Of a stretch of DNA of 64,000 nucleotides, positions 56,184 through 64,000 are shown in pieces (position 1 is the stretch's first letter; each line of letters starts with the position of its first letter). Below the pieces are notes generated by a model. That model was not told the DNA's origin. It made no database searches and saw nothing but the letters and a program-made list of their open reading frames with translations. The DNA comes from Maniola hyperantus (Eukaryota > Arthropoda > Insecta > Lepidoptera > Nymphalidae). The translations under genes were made by a program, and so were the position numbers. The stretch lies in the NCBI RefSeq assembly GCF_902806685.2, contig NC_048553.1, forward strand, positions 13,063,440-13,127,439, written 5' to 3'.

Positions 56184-57063
56184 TCTTATAAATGTCTAAA
56201 AAAGGTGACTGGCTGGCAGATCAATCATACGCACAGCTCAAACTACTGGACGGCTCGAGCTGAAATTTGGCATGCAGATAGCTATTATGACGTAGTGTGG
56301 CGGGGTAGGGGTCGTCACAGGTAGTGAGGAGAGTGAAGAAAAGACCAGGGTCGTGAATCAATTGCCTTTAATCAACTCCTCCACCGCACTACACCGCAGA
56401 ATTGAGCTAGTAAACGAGTGACTGGCCTGACGCGCGTAGCTAGGGTCCTTCCGGCACGCTCAGGTCCAGGCACGGAGGTCCTCAGGGTAGGAGGGTCACG
56501 GCAGCAGGCACGCAACACCACACAAGGAGCAGGAATCCGGAAGCTCCGATGGAGAAGCCCTCGCGGACTCCGGTTCCGGGGAACTCCAATAGTGAGCTTC
56601 AGTCCGTAGAATTCCTATCCGTGAACCCTTTACGGGTTCCGATAGGAGCACAACAAAAAAAGAACTTTAAGTAGGTAACTTCGAAAAGATCGCCCGCAGC
56701 ACGCTATGAGTACACGCACCGCTGGCCGCAGGTCCGCGCGTCGAATGATCTAGAAACCGTCGCACGCGTGACGCGCCCTCCGTAGTTTGGCGGCGCGGCA
56801 GAGCAACTTCGCTAAGACCAGTTTTTGATTTAGGGATCAGCGAACGCGCGCGTATCGAGTTTATGTATGCAGAAAACCGTCGCCCGGCGTTAGATGCTTG
56901 CGGGTTCCGCTCGTTCATATTAATTCCCAATTTGTATGAGACAACGTTACAGTAGACATCCGCTAAGGAAGGATTTTTGAAAATTCAACCTTTAAGAGGG
57001 TAAATAAAATAGGAGTTTGAAATTTATGTTTGTGACGCGAACGAAGACGTGGGCTTGTGCTAG
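56184..57063 (+). mobile_element. Hel-A Helitron split by a solo LTR
   Basis: TCTTATAAATGTCTAAAAAA to AGATAGCTATTATGACGTAG (56295), then resumption at GTAGACATCCGCTAAGGAAG (56952) to GAACGAAGACGTGGG and CTAG|T at 57060-57063. The halves are colinear and the four bases GTAG are present on both sides. Confidence 0.85.
56296..56951. mobile_element. Solo LTR, 656 bp, 4-bp TSD
   Basis: Begins TGTGGCGGGGTAGGGG and ends CAACGTTACA (TG...CA), flanked by GTAG at 56292-56295 and 56952-56955. GC-rich, unlike its surroundings. Contains a stable hairpin (TCCTATCCGTGAACCC at 56613, GGGTTCCGATAGGA at 56634). No gag or pol is present, so the internal region was lost by LTR recombination. Small frames on both strands are not genes. 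The LTR family is unknown. Confidence 0.87.
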
Positions 57064-57126
57064 TTAAATATAACACTCAATTTAGCGTCTCATGTGATGT
57101 TTGGTAAGAAAAAAATATGTTTCAGT

Positions 57127-57196
57127 CCATTCACCACCACTAGGTATATCTTACAAATCCAACAACCGACTATCAAAAAGAGTATATTATTACCTA
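57127..57196 (+). mobile_element. LINE 3' end fragment (as 27993)
   Basis: CACCACCACTAGGTATATCT, TACAAATCCAACAACCGACT, ATCAAAAAGAGTATATTATT. It is cut by the Hel-H-like element at 57197. Confidence 0.58.
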
Positions 57197-57465
57197 CTAG
57201 CGACCCTCCCAGGCTTCGCATGGGTGCATTGTAGATACTAGGGTGGTGTCAGTGAGGAGTAATTCTTCCGACATTTTGTTCAAATATCGTCATATTTCAA
57301 CAAATTAACACAAACCAATATTAAACTATACCTATAAACCTTCCTCTTGAATTACTCTATCTAATAGTGAAAACCGCATTAAAATCCTTTGCGTAGTTTA
57401 AAAGATCTACGCGTTCATACATACAGACAGCGGGAAGCGACTTTGTTTTAAATACTATGTAAAGA
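57197..57465 (-). mobile_element. Hel-H type Helitron-like repeat
   Basis: A|CTAGCGACCCTCCCAGGCTT, CGCATGGGTGC (3' end, minus strand), through GTGGTGTCAGTGAGGAGTAA and CATACATACAGACAGCGGGA. Related to 28843. Confidence 0.62.
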
Positions 57466-57817
57466 TTTGGCATAATTTTGAATATTTGAATTTTGAAAAA
57501 ATGTTTCAGTCCAGTATATTTTTACCACATCGCGTCGTCCGATATGAATGTAAACGTACTTCGAACATGGTCCACAAACACCGCTGGATGGGATGCTGTA
57601 CGACAATACATAATTAGCCAGAACAATGAGCATAACTCATTTTAATGATCCATTTCGGTGAGCGGTACATGACCATTTCTAATTACGTTTTATTGGTATA
57701 TCTACCACAATCAAAACATTCGCGCATAGTTCATACAAATGAGTTGAAATTTTGTACAGTTGTTGTTGACGCTGGTTTTCTGGGAACGGGGACACGCCCT
57801 AATGTAGGACTGACCAA
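57466..57817. other. Low-copy stretch
   Basis: The first part of a 117-residue plus frame lies here, but its second part is out-of-frame LINE sequence, so it is not a gene. Confidence 0.35.
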
Positions 57818-58033
57818 TTGGCCTTGTCTCATAATATCTGGGAGGCATCAAGACCGACAGAAATGGCTGAAACTGGTAAGCGGTGTATGTATGCCTCTCT
57901 TATCGAGAGTTACATTTTTGTTCCGTTTGCCGTGGAGACCCTGGGGCCATGGAGTCTTAGTGCTAAAAAATGTTTACGAAATATTTCACTGCAGTTAATA
58001 ACCTCGTCTGGTGACAGAAGGGTTAAGGTTTAA
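57818..58033 (+). pseudogene. LINE ORF2 C-terminal remnant, first part
   Basis: Frame reads MALSHNIWEASRPTEMAETG, then MYASLIESYIFVPFAVETLG and PWSLSAKKCL...SSGDRR. The YxxLxxxYxFVPxAVETxGxW motif and the following SGDRR are the C-terminal region of an arthropod LINE polymerase. Its last part resumes after SINE-2 at 58216 (AGCCTGGCTGTCCAGCGCGG, corresponding to ISLAVQRGN). Confidence 0.8.
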
Positions 58034-58215
58034 GAGCCTCAATAGCTCAACCGGTAAAGGAGTGGACTGAAAACCGAAAGGTCGACGGTTCAAACCCCGC
58101 CCGTTGCACTATTGTCGTACCTACTCCTAGCACGAGCTTGACGCTTAGTTGGAGAGGAAAGGGGAATATTAGTCATTTAACATGGCTAATATTCTTTAAA
58201 AAAAAAAAAAAAACA
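58034..58215 (+). mobile_element. SINE-2, full length, inside a LINE remnant
   Basis: A box TAGCTCAACCGGTA (58044), B box GGTTCAAACCCC (58087), TACCTACTCCTAGCACGAGC, TTGGAGAGGAAAGGGGAATA and a 17-base A-rich tail. It separates SSGDRR from QRISLAVQ of the LINE remnant. No clean target duplication. Confidence 0.87.
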
Positions 58216-58330
58216 TTTTTTGCACACAAGGTCAGCCTGGCTGTCCAGCGCGGGAATGCAGCCTGTATTCTTGGCACCATTCCACGCGGGCATGATTTGT
58301 ATAGTAATTAGATAAGGCTAGCTTTAAGTT
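58216..58330 (+). pseudogene. LINE ORF2 C-terminal remnant, second part
   Basis: GTCAGCCTGGCTGTCCAGCG, CTGTATTCTTGGCACCATTC, CACGCGGGCATGATTTGTAT, AGTAATTAG: SLAVQRGNAACILGTIPRGH then DLYSN and stop. Closely matches 3230-3324. Confidence 0.8.
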
Positions 58331-58619
58331 TTATTGTTAGTACGAGTCAACCCCGCGCACCGAACTCCCATACAAAACATAAAGGAACGTATTTTCACGG
58401 ACTCGGATCGGATAAGTGCGTAACCGTCGTTAAAATTACAACCTCCTTTGAACCTAAAGTTTCCACGTCGAGAAAATTTAATAAACTTGCTTTCAAAATC
58501 TAAAAGTTACGTACAAATAATAATTATGCTATCTTTAGTCTGCCATCTACCAGAAATTAAATTAAGTTGAGTAAATACGGTTCAGTTGAGTTGGTCAGTG
58601 ATTCAACAGTTATTTCACA
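58331..58619. other. Low-copy stretch
   Basis: Nothing recognised; the Helitron array starts at its end. Confidence 0.3.
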
Positions 58620-59215
58620 TCTACACTAATATTATAAAGAGGAAAACTTTGTTTGTTTGTTTGTTTGTTTGTTTGTTTGTTTGTTTGTTTGTACTGAATA
58701 GGCTCAAAAACTACTGGACCGATTTTAAAAAATCTTTCACCATTCGAAAGCTACATTATCCACGAGTAACATAGGCTATATTTTATTTTGGAAAAAAATA
58801 GGGTTCCGTAAGATATTTGGGTTTTTCGGACACAAGGTGTAAAAAATCAACCAGAAAAGTTACTTATTTTGCGTACGCTGCCCAAACTATAAAAGATAGA
58901 ACCATAAAATGTTCTAATTAATTGTAGATCTTATAAATATCTACAAAAAAGTCCGCGACACACTATACCCATCTATGTCGAGTGAGGCACAGCAACCATT
59001 TTTTTATTTAAAAATCTTGAATTTTTTTTGGACTACATTTAAACGCGTTTATTTTACTCATGCTATTAATCCTTATCAAAATAAATGATTTCATCACTAA
59101 GAACAGTTTATGGAGATAATATTTGGTCTTTGAATGATTAAAATTGGACGTTTGGTTTTGAAGTTATGGCGAAATTAAAATATTACGATTTCTGCTGCAC
59201 GGCCCGTTGTCTACA
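58620..59215 (+). mobile_element. Hel-D array unit 1
   Basis: A|TCTACACTAATATTATAAAG start; about nine GTTT units; ends CTGCACGGCCCGTTGTCTAC. No hairpin/CTAG before the next unit. Confidence 0.88.
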
Positions 59216-59786
59216 TCTACACTAATATTATAAAGAGGAAAACTTTGTTTGTTTGTTTGTTTGTTTGTACTGAATAGGCTCAAAAACTACTGGACCGATT
59301 TTAAAAATTCTTTCACCATTCGAAAGCTACATTATCCACGAGTAACATAGGCTATATTTTATTTTTGGAAAAAAATAGGGTTCCGTAAGATATTTGGGTT
59401 TTTCGGACACAAGGTGTAAAAAATCAACCAGAAAAGTTACTTATTTTGCGTACGCTGCCCAAACTATAAAAGATAGAACCATAAAATGTCCTAATTAATT
59501 GTAGATCTTATAAATATCTACAAAACAGTCCGCGACACACTATACCCATCTATGTCGAGTGAGGCACAGCAACCATTTTTTTATTTAAAAATCTTGAATT
59601 TTTTTTGGACTACATTTAAACGCGTTTATTTTACTCATGCTATTAATCCTTATCAAAATAAATGATTTCATCACTAAGAACAGTTTATGGAGATAATATT
59701 TGGTCTTTGAATGATTAAAATTGGACGTTTGGTTTTGAAGTTATGGCGAAATTAAAATATTACGATTTCTGCTGCACGGCCCGTTG
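59216..59786 (+). mobile_element. Hel-D array unit 2
   Basis: Same unit with about four GTTT repeats; CATAAAATGTCCTAATTAAT and CAAAACAGTCCGCGAC variants are shared with the unit at 60984. Confidence 0.88.
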
Positions 59787-60408
59787 TCTACACTATATAA
59801 TATATAATAATATTATAAAGAGGAAAACTTTGTTTGTTTGTTTGTTTGTTTGTTTGTTTGTTTGTTTGTTTGTTTGTTTGTTTGTACTGAATAGGCTCAA
59901 AAACTACTGGACCGATTATAAAAATTCTTTCACCATTCGAAAGCTACATTATCCACGAGTAACATAGGCTATATTTTATTTTGGAAAAAAATAGGGTTCC
60001 GTAAGATATTTGGGTTTTTCGGACACAAGGTGTAAAAAATCAACCAGAAAAGTTACTTATTTTGCGTACGCTGCCTAAACTATAAAAGATAGAACCATAA
60101 AATGTTCTAATTAATTGTAGATCTTATAAATATCTACAAAAAAGTCCGCGACACACTATACCCATCTATGTCGAGTGAGGCACAGCAACCATTTTTTTAT
60201 TTAAAAATCTTGAATTTTTTTTGGACTACATTTAAACGCGTTTATTTTACTCATGCTATTAATCCTTATCAAAATAAATGATTTCATCACTAAGAACAGT
60301 TTATGGAGATAATATTTGGTCTTTGAATGATTAAAATTGGACGTTTGGTTTTGAAGTTATGGCGAAATTAAAATATTACGATTTCTGCTGCACGGCCCGT
60401 TGCCTACA
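59787..60408 (+). mobile_element. Hel-D array unit 3
   Basis: Start is altered (TCTACACTATATAATATATA), with about eleven GTTT repeats. A 74-codon frame spans the junction and is an artefact of the repeat. Confidence 0.88.
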
Positions 60409-60805
60409 TCTACACTAATATTATAAAGAGGAAAACTTTGTTTGTTTGTTTGTTTGTTTGTACTGAATAGGCTCAAAAACTACTGGACCGATTTTAAAAA
60501 TTCTTTCACCATTCGAAAGCTACATTATCCACGAGTAACATAGGCTATATTTTATTTTGGAAAAAAATAGGGTTCCGTAAGATATTTGGGTTTTTCGGAC
60601 ACAAGGTGTAAAAAATCAACCAGAAAAGTTACTTATTTTGCGTACGCTGCCTAAACTATAAAAGATAGAACCATAAAATGTTCTAATTAATTGTAGATCT
60701 TATAAATATCTACAAAAAAGTCCGCGACACACTATACCCATCTTTTTTTGGTTTTGAAGTTATGGCGAAATTAAAATATTACGATTTCTGCTGCACGGCC
60801 CGTTG
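60409..60805 (+). mobile_element. Hel-D array unit 4, internally deleted
   Basis: About 190 bp are missing between ACTATACCCATCT and TTTTTGGTTTTGAAG. It ends GGCCCGTTG and passes directly into Hel-F. Confidence 0.88.
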
Positions 60806-60983
60806 TATTATATAAAGAGGTAATGTCGTTAAGTTTGTTTGTAGGGGGTAATCATTAGAACTACTGAACCGATTTTAAAAATTCTTTCACCAGTAGAAAG
60901 CTACATTATTCCTGAGTGACATAGGCTATACGGGATCTTTAAAAACCTAAATCTACGCGGGCGAAGCCGCGGGGATCAGCTAG
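60806..60983 (+). mobile_element. Hel-F Helitron, copy 1
   Basis: TATTATATAAAGAGGTAATG start (no TC), GTTTGTTTGTAGGGGGTAAT, CACCAGTAGAAAGCTACATT, hairpin CGCGGGCGAAGCCGCGGG and CTAG at 60980-60983. Confidence 0.85.
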
Positions 60984-61570
60984 TAATATTATAAAGAGGA
61001 AAACTTTGTTTGTTTGTTTGTTTGTTTGTTTGTTTGTTTGTTTGTTTGTTTGTACTGAATAGGCTCAAAAACTACTGGACCGATTTTAAAAAATCTTTCA
61101 CCATTCGAAAGCTACATTATCCACGAGTAACATAGGCTATATTTTATTTTGGAAAAAAATAGGGTTCCGTAAGATATTTGGGTTTTTCGGACACAAGGTG
61201 TAAAAAATCAACCAGAAAAGTTACTTATTTTGCGTACGCTGCCCAAACTATAAAAGATAGAACCATAAAATGTCCTAATTAATTGTAGATCTTATAAATA
61301 TCTACAAAACAGTCCGCGACACACTATACCCATCTATGTCGAGTGAGGCACAGCAACCATTTTTTTATTTAAAAATCTTGAATTTTTTTTGGACTACATT
61401 TAAACGCGTTTATTTTACTCATGCTATTAATCCTTATCAAAATAAATGATTTCATCACTAAGAACAGTTTATGGAGATAATATTTGGTCTTTGAATGATT
61501 AAAATTGGACGTTTGGTTTTGAAGTTATGGCGAAATTAAAATATTACGATTTCTGCTGCACGGCCCGTTG
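60984..61570 (+). mobile_element. Hel-D array unit 5
   Basis: TAATATTATAAAGAGGAAAA directly follows Hel-F's CTAG. Full-length interior, ends GGCCCGTTG and joins Hel-F copy 2 at the same point as unit 4 joins copy 1. Confidence 0.88.
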
Positions 61571-61747
61571 TATTATATAAAGAGGTAATGTCGTTAAGTT
61601 TGTTTGTAGGGGGTAATCTTTAGAACTACTAAACCGATTTTAAAAATTCTTTCACCAGTAGAAAGCTACATTATTCCTGAGTGACATAGGCTATACGGGA
61701 TCTTTAAAAACCTAAATCTACGCGGGCGAAGCCGCGGGGATCAGCTA
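61571..61747 (+). mobile_element. Hel-F Helitron, copy 2
   Basis: Near identical to copy 1. Its 3' end is CAGCTA, merging with the TATTATATAAAG of copy 3. Confidence 0.85.
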
Positions 61748-61925
61748 TATTATATAAAGAGGTAATGTCGTTAAGTTTGTTTGTAGGGGGTAATCTTTAG
61801 AACTACTGAACCGATTTTAAAAATTCTTTCACCAGTAGAAAGCTACATTATTCCTGAGTGACATAGGCTATACGGGATCTTTAAAAACCTAAATCTACGC
61901 GGGCGAAGCCGCGGGGATCAGCTAG
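61748..61925 (+). mobile_element. Hel-F Helitron, copy 3
   Basis: Closes the array with an intact hairpin and CTAG|T at 61922-61925. Confidence 0.87.
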
Positions 61926-61983
61926 TTTATTATAAATCTTGAAAACCTTTTTTTAGTAATATATCTATAAATATTTTCTTAAT

Positions 61984-62268
61984 CATCATCATCATCAATT
62001 CAGCGGCTCCCTGCGACTCGTCTGATGTCGTCCGTTCAGCTAGTGGGGGGTCTTCCAACGCTGCGTCTTCCGGTGCGAGGTCGCCATTCCAGCACCTTGA
62101 GACCTTTACGTCTATCGGTTGTACGAACTATGTGCCCTGCCCATTGCCACTTCACCTTCGCAACCCGTTGAACTATGTCGGTTGCTCTAGTTCTCCTACG
62201 GATGGATCTCCTCATTTCCTCATTGATCACGTAGAGAAACTCCGCACATAGCTTTCTCCATCGCCAGC
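61984..62268 (-). pseudogene. RTE-like C-terminal remnant
   Basis: A minus frame of 64 codons reads MINEEMRRSIRRRTRATDIV, then QRVAKVKWQWAGHIVRTTDR, VLEWRPRTGRRSVGRPPTS. The terminal VQQW segment is absent; the copy starts with an ATCATCATCATCA tail joined to CAGCGGCTCCCTGCGACTCG. At 62269 it meets a Hel-A 3' half without a gap. Confidence 0.85.
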
Positions 62269-62392
62269 AGATAGCTATTATGACGTAGGCATCCGCTAAG
62301 AAAGGATTTCTGAAAATTCAACACCTAAGGGGGTGAAATAGGGGTTTGAAATTTGTGTAGTCCACGCGGACGAAGTCGCGAGCATAAGCTAG
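62269..62392 (+). mobile_element. Hel-A 3' half
   Basis: GATAGCTATTATGACGTAGG, AACACCTAAGGGGGTGAAAT, hairpin CGCGGACGAAGTCGCG and CTAG|T at 62389-62392. Confidence 0.82.
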
Positions 62393-62693
62393 TATTAAAT
62401 AAATCGACACTTTACATTTCATAATCCTGTTAAAGTGTCCAGCCACCCGGAACACGTCTTAAACTTAATTAGATGACAGTTCAGTCGGTAACCAGTTAAA
62501 GTAGACTGCAGACTTGTATTTACACAGTTAACTCGATTTCAAGGAAACTTTCACACCAAAATAATTTTAACCATTTAATTTTAACGAACTTGATGAAGCT
62601 CGCGTCTTCGTCCGTAAGTTTCACTTTCAAGTCCCTGGGAACTCTTTGATTTTCCGGGATGAAAACTGCTATCTCAGCACCAAATATGTTTAT
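62393..62693. other. Low-copy stretch with Hel-B scrap
   Basis: 62595-62665 is a minus-strand Hel-B 3' fragment (GAAGCTCGCGTCTTCGTCCG, GGGAACTCTTTGATTTTCCG). The rest is unassigned. Confidence 0.45.
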
Positions 62694-62906
62694 TTTATTT
62701 TATTCAGATTGCAATCTCACCTGGTGGTAAGTGACGATGCAGACTAACATGGAAGCGGGCTAGCCTGGTAGGGGTATGGCAGTTTATATTAAACCCATAC
62801 CCCTTCAGTTTCTACACGGCATCGTACCGGAACACTAAATCGCTTGGCGGCACGGCTTTGTCGGTAGGGTGGTAACTAGTCACGGCCGAAGCCTCCCACC
62901 AGAATT
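62694..62906 (-). mobile_element. GGCTTCGG LINE tail, minus strand
   Basis: TTGCAATCTCACCTGGTGGT, GTTTCTACACGGCATCGTAC, ATCGCTTGGCGGCACGGCTT and CACGGCCGAAGCCTCCCACC. Same family and strand as 55727-55952. Confidence 0.74.
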
Positions 62907-62958
62907 TGTAACTTTCCCCCATAAAAGATTATTTCAAAGGAATAGCGAGCCACAGTAA

Positions 62959-62960
<2 letters not shown>

Positions 62961-62990
<30 letters not shown>
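62961..62990. repeat. (CT)n microsatellite
   Basis: An uninterrupted run of about 14 CT units. Confidence 0.95.
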
Positions 62991-62993
<3 letters not shown>

Positions 62994-63417
62994 TAACGAT
63001 GTAACAAAGTCGGGAGTCGAAGATTTATTCGAATACAAAATAACCAACTTCCGCTCGGAATTGAGTTGGTCGCTTAATTTTCTTTCGAGCGACGGATAGT
63101 TATTAAATTAGCGAACTACCCTCCAGCCGAGTGGGCTAAAGTTCGCGCCGTTCTTCGTTGACTCACAAAGACATTCGAGGATAAAGCTTACGGCACACTG
63201 GGCTACGTTGAATTCTTTACAACTAATAATAAAAAATAAAAAAATAAAAAATAACAATAAGTTTAAGGGTGTCAGGCAGGGAGTTGCCATGAAGCTAAGT
63301 CTCTGGCAATGCATGACGTGATTTCTAATACTATTCCGAAGAAAATAAATTAAAAATTGACTGAACACTTTGACGTAAGATTTTTTACACCCAAAGCCAC
63401 CATGATCCAAACTTCAT
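62991..63417. other. Low-copy stretch
   Basis: A 100-residue minus frame (63108-63410) lies here, low-complexity hydrophobic in part, with no recognised domain. I do not call it a gene. Confidence 0.35.
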
Positions 63418-63690
63418 ATAGAAAGAAAAGAAAGAAAAACGTTTATTTTTTTAAGGCTGTACCACACATTACCAGCTAGACCTGGTTAGGTTATCCCGGC
63501 GCCTCTTATACTTGAGTAGTAAAGTCAAAAGACCTCAAGTAGAAGAAGCGCCGGAATAAACCAGCTTATGTGTGGCACAACCCGAAAAAAAAGGTTCCTA
63601 CTCAGCATAAATGCCATATGTCTTGCACAAGTACAAAAACATACAGCGCTGGTTTTCAGTAGGAACCCTGATTCGGGTGGCGCCACGGAA
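63418..63690 (+). repeat. GAAA-foldback repeat, most complete copy
   Basis: GAAAGAAAAGAAAGAAAAAC then GTTTATTTTTTTAAGGCTGT. Nested inverted pairs: TACCACACATTACCAGC / GCTTATGTGTGGCACA and CCGGCGCCTCTT / AAGAAGCGCCGG. It continues through CCCGAAAAAAAAGGTTCC to GCGCTGGTTTTCAG. The central 120 bp would fold into one long hairpin. Confidence 0.72.
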
Positions 63691-63920
63691 TTATTTTAAT
63701 TGTACTTATCTAATCTATCTATTCTATATGTTAATAATATATACAAATTCACACATATTATACTTACTTATATATATAATTGGACACATCTATGCATATG
63801 ACGTATAAGGTAGGAGCAAAATAAATAAATGATTATGATTATTATGATTATCATATCGCTGATCGTTCCTCCCTTTGTCGGGGACAATACGCAGAGAAAC
63901 TTTCAGCTTTTATAAAATAA
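63691..63920. other. AT-rich stretch
   Basis: Includes TGATTATGATTATTATGATT. Nothing recognised. Confidence 0.3.
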
Positions 63921-64000
63921 CTAGCTTATGCCCGCGACTTCGTCCATGTGGACTACACAAATTTCAAACCTCTATTTCACCCCTTTACGGGTTGAATTTT
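63921..64000 (-). mobile_element. Hel-A Helitron, cut by window end
   Basis: A|CTAGCTTATGCCCGCGACTT, CGTCCATGTGGACTACACAA, TTTACGGGTTGAATTTT. Continues beyond 64000. Confidence 0.82.

Noticed and set aside
56418..56930. Small frames within the GC-rich solo LTR
   Set aside because: They exist because GC-rich DNA has few stops, and they lie wholly inside a TG...CA element with a target duplication.
57645..57998. 117-residue plus-strand gene
   Set aside because: Its second half is LINE polymerase sequence read out of frame.
58586..59967. Leu/Phe/Val/Cys-rich frames at Hel-D starts
   Set aside because: Repeated FVCL comes from the GTTT tract; no conserved protein is indicated.

Overview
The window is a repeat-saturated stretch of a moth or butterfly (Lepidoptera) nuclear genome. 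The main evidence is dozens of short elements that begin TC and end in a small GC-rich hairpin plus CTAG, inserted between A and T. This is the structure of the non-autonomous Helitrons known to crowd lepidopteran genomes. Other familiar lepidopteran material includes tRNA-derived SINEs with GAT-repeat tails, 5'-truncated RTE-like LINE ends, the 'GTTCCGTA' repeat that usually carries an ACAG/GACA tract, and GAAA-linked foldbacks. There is no operon, no CRISPR array and no confidently recognised host gene. Base composition, LINE 3' tails with AATAAA and CA/GAAA microsatellites all fit intergenic or intronic insect DNA.

Names used below: Hel-A (starts near AAAAGGAAAAGGTGACTGAC), Hel-B (GCGAAAGTGTGTTTGTTTG, then CACGTCGCAACG), Hel-C (GCGAAAGTGTG, then TTTTCACGGCCCATCCG), Hel-D (AAAGAGGAAAACTTTGTTTG), Hel-E (ATAAAAATGAATCACTAAAT), Hel-F (AAAGAGGTAATGTCGTTAAG), Hel-G/H/I (rarer relatives). 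SINE-1 is the tRNA-derived SINE with a GAT-rich tail; SINE-2 is a second tRNA-derived SINE. The GTTCCG repeat, CGACTTC repeat, CGCTAGC repeat and GGCTTCGG LINE tail are dispersed families named by a motif.

Layout. 1-7.4 kb: SINEs, Helitrons, small TIR elements (one with an exact 8-bp hAT-type duplication) and an RTE fragment nested in an older repeat. 7.53-8.95 kb: a nearly perfect 1.4-kb TATTC array seeded at a LINE tail. 9-21 kb: LINE remnants, a foldback with a second TIR element nested inside it, an internally deleted LINE, a 415-bp tandem duplication and further Helitrons. 21.3-25.9 kb: an element with 912-bp direct terminal repeats and no coding capacity. 26-36 kb: TIR elements (one with a 10-bp duplication, and one family present twice with the same Helitron nested inside) and the longest RTE coding remnant. 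36.6-40.8 kb: 45 copies of a 94-bp satellite. 41-54 kb: mostly low-copy DNA mixed with LINE, hAT, SINE and Helitron copies, and one weak candidate terminal exon on the minus strand. 54-62 kb: Helitron clusters, a solo LTR with a 4-bp duplication inside a Helitron, and a 3.3-kb head-to-tail Hel-D/Hel-F array. 62-64 kb: RTE, LINE tail, GAAA foldback and a last Helitron cut by the window end.

The window therefore reads as a record of nested insertions. No genes work together here. The most informative features are those where nesting, duplicated target sites or variant linkage give relative timing or mechanism. I did not find a new defence, metabolic or regulatory gene system; the most novel-looking items are structural (satellite variant linkage, abutting CTAG|TC Helitron junctions, the non-coding terminal-repeat element).
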